Below, piece by piece: positions 59,180-64,000 of a DNA stretch of 64,000 nucleotides; the first letter of the stretch is position 1; the number at the start of each line of letters is the position of its first letter. The translations under genes and the position numbers were made by a program. Location: the NCBI GenBank assembly GCA_050084985.1, contig JBITNC010000001.1:165168001-165232000 (forward strand), in the 5' to 3' direction. A model generated the notes under the pieces. It did no database searches, was not told the origin of the DNA, and was given only the letters and a program-made list of their open reading frames with translations. This DNA is from Nageia nagi (Eukaryota; Pinophyta).

Positions 59180-59520
59180 ATAATATAAGTCAAAATGACT
59201 ATGTTGGAAGAATCTATGAACGTTTTGATAAGAACATGTCATTTTAGGCTATAATAGTTGTAGAAAATGTATAATAAGTATGTTGTGAAGACTTGGGAAT
59301 CTATTTTACAAGTTATATGATGTAGTTTATGCAAAAAAATCTTATGAGGAGGCTCTAAAGATTTTGAGGTGATTGTAACAAGATGACATTGTGGTAAATG
59401 CTTCGATAAACATGTATGCAATAGTATGGAAACAAAAATGGGTAAGGCATGTGTATTATTTGAAAAACATCATGATAAAAATATAGTTCATGGACATAGC
59501 ATGTAAAATGTAGAGAACTA
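59180..59520 (+). pseudogene. Small PPR gene fragment
   Basis: Plus-strand wording such as VVKTWESILQVI and, after frame changes, ASINMYAIV and FEKHHDKNIVHG resembles a PPR stretch of the form 'VVKTGFE...NALVNMYAKCG...FDKM..RNVVSW'. It is probably from the same kind of gene as the 52-55 kb cluster. It is short and heavily mutated. Confidence 0.45.
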
Positions 59521-59529
59521 ACATAGTAT

Positions 59530-60435
59530 TTAAACTGTTAGGTGTCTCTAGGTACAAAATTCTCTCAAGAATCCTTTTCTTTCTTCTCCTAGAATCCTAT
59601 CTTCTTTGAAATTACATATCCTCCATTTATTTTTCAACATAGCTAAATAGGTGCAAAAATTTTCTATCATGGGGGGAGGGGGGGGGGGTCCTTATACTAT
59701 CATAAATTCCACCCTCCATCATCCACTAATAAAGAGTGTGGTCTCACCTTGTCCCATTATTTCTCTTTGTATAACATTATAATAATTTGCCCCATTATTT
59801 CTCTTTGTATACCACTTTAATAATTTGTAAAGATTTGATAAACATTTATATAAATTCATACTATTAATTGATTAGTTAATTAATTACCACTATATTTATT
59901 TATTTAATAATAAATACCATATTAACCATTAAGTAATAATATAATATCATCAAATTAAACAATATGATAATTTAATACAAAACATAATAAAATCAATAAA
60001 CATGATATTATTAAATTTTACCATGTAAAAAAGTATTAACTTTTTAAAATTTCTCACATTAATTCTTTTTCTTGCAAGCGCACCATAATGATATTAGTAA
60101 AACCTAAACACACCATAGGGGTTAGTATAAACAAGAAAACATGTAATACATGATGAAATTATATGATATAAATTGCCTTTATAGGCTATTGATGATGTTA
60201 TCAATCATCATATCCATATCCAAACCTTCATTCCTATTGACCAAATCTCCTTGGTCTATGTGGTACTATAAAGTTAAAATACAAAACCAACATCAAATAT
60301 TATAAAATACCATAGCATGATATGATAATTGTCATAAAGATGCATCATTATTATATTAGCATAATACTAAATCACACCAATAATATAGCAATAATGCACT
60401 CATACATTGCCATATAAATTGGGGAGGGCATTACA
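59530..60435 (-). repeat. 3' LTR region of El5 (minus-strand chromovirus), left end unknown
   Basis: Read on the minus strand, the LTR begins TGTAATGCCC at 60435 right after a polypurine tract, the same junction as El3. The left boundary could not be set; El3-type LTRs are about 2.3 kb, so it may extend further left. A run of 17 G broken by one A lies at 59671-59688, and a 37-bp tandem duplication (CCCATTATTTCTCTTTGTAT start) at about 59755-59830. Confidence 0.6.
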
Positions 60436-60450
60436 TACTACCCCTTAAGA
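60436..60450 (-). other. Polypurine tract of El5
   Basis: The minus strand reads TCTTAAGGGGTAGTA next to the LTR start, almost identical to the El3 tract. Confidence 0.72.
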
Positions 60451-61899
60451 ACAAAAAAGTCCTTTATGTTTCAACATAAGTATAGAATACAACCTAATAA
60501 TAAAATCATTCAAACCAATAAAGGAATTGTCTTCTTATCTTAGGCACACTTTCCCCAAGTAGAAGAAAATTCATAAAAAAATCATCCTATTAGACTTATA
60601 CGTATATATTATTTCTTTCTATACCATGGATATGAGAGGAAGCAATAGTGATGAGGGTAAGGGATGTGAGGATGGGGATGAAGAGGATGCAATGGATGAT
60701 GAACCAAGTGGAGAATTGTTTGGTCATGAGAGGAGAGGTCAATTTTTGGATAGTTAAGGCTACCATTTTTGGGAGAATATGGGTGGAATAAGCTAATGTT
60801 CAAGGGTTTAGAGAGTTTATTTCTTAGGTTAAGGGTGTTACAAGGTTGGATTTTTTTAGAAAGTTTATGGGTAATATATTTAATCTTCTCGATATATGTT
60901 TGTATTAGAATCCTCTAGGAATGGCAAGGTTTAGTATAATGGGGCTTAGGCATGAATGGAGATTATTTTACCATTAATAGATACTGCAAGTAGTTATAGG
61001 TTATTCCCATATGGTATGTAAGATTGTAAGGCATTTGTATGGATTATTATTTCTAGAAATGAAAAAATATTTCACTCAATATAAAGTGTTAGAGCAAACA
61101 GGGGTGTAGTTTTCATGGTACTATTATTTTGTATATGGAGGATCTCCTGGCCTTCTTGAAGCTTAGATGAGGAGTAGTGAAATGGTTTTAAAAAACTATA
61201 AGTGGATAGAGGAGGTGAGATTTTTTTTTTATCCAAGAGTGGAATCATTAGGCCTTTCATTTGTTAAAGTTTAACATTGCATCTATTTTGAAAGAGGTTG
61301 AGAAGGGGATTTAGATCACTAAGGTGTAATTTTTAGAGGGGAGCTATAGAGGTTTTAGATGCTTCTTTTCCCCTACTAAATTTATGTTAGGGATTTTTAT
61401 GAGATTTATGTGATAGTAATTATGAATGGAAGACCAAGACCATAGTTGATTTCTATAATTCAAGAAAAATTATTTTAAACCCAACACACTTACAAAGTGA
61501 TTGGAAGGCTATGCCTATGATTATTAGTCTTTTTGTCTATGCAAAGGGATCTAGGTGGGGCTTAGTTTTTTTAGAATATTTTTTGTTATCATTTATAGGA
61601 AGGTTTTATTTAGAAGGTTTTAGATTTGTAGTTTGTTTTTTTCTTCTAGGTTTCTATGTTGGAATCCCATGCGCTTTAGTTTGAAAGTCTAGCTATTGGG
61701 TATGTTAAGTTTCTATAGAATAGGATTTGGAAGACCATGGAAGTAGGATCTTGGAAGCTTTGTTTGGAGTGGTAGGCATAAAAATAATAGTTTACATGGA
61801 AAAATACATTCCCAAATCAATGTATGAAAGACCAAGAAATTAAGTAAATATGTAGATGGTATTATCATGCCTTAAATTTTAAATTTCCCTCTTGGACAT
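60451..61899. other. Unexplained interval between El5 integrase and its LTR
   Basis: In El3 about 0.5 kb separates the GEKVFL block from the LTR, here about 1.9 kb, so roughly 1.4 kb is extra. The plus strand of 60640-61760 is G-rich relative to its surroundings and differs in composition. No clear protein or terminal repeats were found. It may be a later insertion. Confidence 0.45.
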
Positions 61900-62720
61900 T
61901 TGATGCGATCATATGAAGTAAATGGGTTTTGATTATTTGAAATATTTAGTTTGTACTTTAAAGGATTATATTTTGGAAATATTATAAAAGTTTTTGGATC
62001 CTTAAAATTCAACCCTTCCAACTAAATGAAAAAAATATGCATTATTTTTTCTTATTTTCCCAACTTCCTAGTTTTAAATGGTAGGATTTTGATAGGAAAA
62101 AAATGGATTATGGATATACCATCAAAAAATTTAAAAAATTTGCATACATAAGGAGTTTCAAGAATATATTTCCTGAGCAATCATACCCAAAAAATATCAT
62201 GCACTTTTAACAAGTTGGATGGTAGTGAAATTTTAAAGGCTTTTAAACATAATTTTCCAATAATATCAAAGAATTTAACAAAATAAGGATCCAATTTTGT
62301 GAATTTGAAAATAATTTTTTATAAGTTGAACTCTCAAGAATACTTTGTCTCCCACAAAGAATTTATATGGAGATCACTTAAACTAGCATAAATCTTTCAT
62401 CAATTAGTAGCTTCCTTGAGCCTTTGTTGAATCATCTTGAGTTGCTATTAAATATTTTTGTTTGATCATCACTCAATCCTTTGGATTGTATCATGAGAAA
62501 GGAGTTTTTACATCTCTTTTCATACAAGGCTTCAAAAGGTTACATATATAAGGAAAAATGGTAGCCATTAATATAGGTAATTGCAATCAAATTAAGAAAA
62601 TCTTCCCATTTGCCTACACAACTCACCCTTTTATCCCACATCTAGTTTATGATTTAAAAATTAAAGACTATTTTGAAAGTGCATAGAATTATTTGAGCAT
62701 ATTTCCAATGCTTCCTATTC
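61900..62720 (-). pseudogene. Integrase C-terminal part of El5
   Basis: The minus strand reads GKWEDFLNLIAITYINGYHF near 62580-62640, then PFEALYEKRC near 62510-62540, FVGDKV near 62341-62357, and LKVHDIF and LLRKYI near 62160-62220. These are the conserved post-catalytic, GDKVFL and 'VHDVFHVS.LRKY' blocks of chromovirus integrase in the right order. Stops interrupt each block. The catalytic core was not recognised further right. Confidence 0.7.
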
Positions 62721-63560
62721 ACACTTCTCTAGGAATAACATGATTTATCATTGGAAATAGTCACTTTGATTCCCATTCTTATTTTAGTGTTATAAAATAT
62801 AATTATTTATATTCTTTAGATATCTAAAATTATACTTTGAAACCAAGGATAAGACTAGGTTACATAATTGAAAAAAATCTATTAAGTCTTATTTCATACA
62901 ATATCGATCACTTAAACTAATTTTAGTTCCCTAACATTGCAACATTCCCTTACTTGATTCAATGTCAATTATCCATTATTATCTACACCATTGTCACTTG
63001 GTCCCATTAGTACATTCACATATTTGGAACTGTATTCCCATAACTAGATAATATATTCTCACACATTTTCTCTTGTTTCTTCCATTTATCTATTTATTAT
63101 AGTGAGAAAATTAGATGCATGAATGCTTTTTCCTTTACTTCTCAAATATGCTCATGTAATTGATGCTATTGAGTGATAAACTTATCCTTTCCATTAATAT
63201 TCCATTTCATTTGAGTATTAATAATTTCCATGACTCTACATACATGATCTTATTCCTTTTTAAAGAATATTATTGTATTCTAATAGTCTCTTTCTATTCT
63301 TCCATAATATTTAATTATTGGCATAGTAGTGGGCTTGGTTTGACCATCGATTTCATTCCTTATGCATGGTATTCATTAACTATTACAACTATATTTATCT
63401 TTTACTACTATTCCAATCTTCATGATTTTATTCATTGATTATAAATACCCACTCTTATCATACCAATCAAATGAACATGTTCCACCATAACCTTCCACTC
63501 AACCTTGCCACACTTTTCATACTTTCTAATTTGGAACCTCATTTATTTAACAAAAACATT
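62721..63560. other. Gene-free interval
   Basis: No feature supported. It should contain upstream parts of the El5 pol if that element is intact, but I could not recognise any. A short plus-strand frame at 63160-63438 is hydrophobic and looks random. Confidence 0.4.
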
Positions 63561-64000
63561 TGTAACGACCCTCTTAATAACACTACTTAACCTCGAGCAT
63601 CATCAAGGATGTGAATGAAATAAAAACATTGCTAAGTGATTCTAAGTTTTAAGTGGAAATATGTATTACTTGTGTCAATATGATACTGGCTTCGAGATTT
63701 TAGGTAACATAGGTAACATGTCATTTTAACATAGGAACTAGGATGGAGATCCCAAGGAATGAAGATGAGTGGTTAAGGGAATGAATTGGTAAGATTGAGG
63801 AAATTATTGGTATTAAATTACTGATAGACTCATAAGGACTCCTTCTAAATCATATAGATGCATATTAAAACTATGTTTTTGATAATGCCTCTATGCGCAG
63901 ATGTGAATGTGCACTAATAAATTTATATTGTAGGACAAGGGAAATGCTATAGGTAATAGATTAAAAATATGATATGCATTTTCAAAATTTTATTGACTAA
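63561..64000 (+). repeat. Start of an El3-family LTR (El4), cut by the window end
   Basis: It begins TGTAACGACCC and follows 27828-28300 through phrases such as GTGTCAATATGAT, GATTGAGGAAATTATTGG and CTAATAAATTTAT. There is no polypurine tract before it, so it is either a 5' LTR or a solo LTR. It keeps CG at the fifth and sixth bases, where El3 has TG. Confidence 0.75.

Noticed and set aside
59671-59688. G-rich run as a functional quadruplex
   Set aside because: It is a single homopolymer-like tract, without conservation or context; slippage is enough to explain it.

Overview
The window is repeat-dominated nuclear DNA from a land plant with a large genome. It is AT-rich and CpG-poor, and I see no intact cellular gene. 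It holds Ty3/gypsy elements of the Tat (dual RNase H) and chromovirus types, a Copia remnant and decayed PPR-DYW gene fragments. The wording of the PPR fragments resembles gymnosperm PPR-DYW proteins, so a conifer-like genome is my best guess; this is inference.

Layout. 1-3037 and 20577-21250 look like an older Tat-type element ('El0', minus strand) whose 5' LTR was split by the next insertion. 3038-20576 is a nearly complete 17.5 kb Tat-type element ('El1', minus strand). 21251-22439 is unassigned. 22440-30161 is a decayed plus-strand chromovirus ('El3'), abutting a Copia RNase H fragment and probable Copia LTR (30162 to about 31250). 32780-51988 is a second, older, 19.2 kb element of the El1 family ('El2', minus strand) with a perfect TATTT target-site duplication. 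52320-55510 is a fragmented PPR-DYW pseudogene cluster, with another PPR scrap near 59.3 kb. 59.5-62.7 kb holds a minus-strand chromovirus 3' end ('El5'). 63561-64000 is the start of another LTR of the El3 family ('El4').

The most interesting content is the El1/El2 family. Both copies encode gag, protease, a G-patch-like linker, RT, RNase H, a second archaeal-type RNase H and integrase on the minus strand. They also carry cargo: (i) a plant mobile domain (PMD) gene on the opposite strand with its own intron, the splice junction and flanking protein sequence being shared by both copies; (ii) a sense-strand ORF downstream of integrase, made of two tandem copies of an unrecognised domain of about 145 residues; (iii) a pair of hairpins between these two genes, whose stems carry compensatory changes between El1 and El2; (iv) arrays of a short palindromic motif spaced about 20 bp apart, in matching places in both elements: LTR U3 upstream of the TATA box, upstream of the PMD gene, inside the PMD intron, and in the leader near the primer site. 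A retroelement that transports an antisense, intron-bearing PMD gene, with a repeated motif shared by its own promoter and the cargo promoter, is the candidate undescribed system.

All coding regions are now broken. Most in-frame stops sit where Gln (CAA/CAG) or Arg (CGA) is expected, which fits C-to-T decay of methylated DNA. The primer site of the family matches the 3' end of plant tRNA-Asn(GUU); in El2 the match runs on through the T arm into the anticodon arm. All alignments and translations were made by eye.
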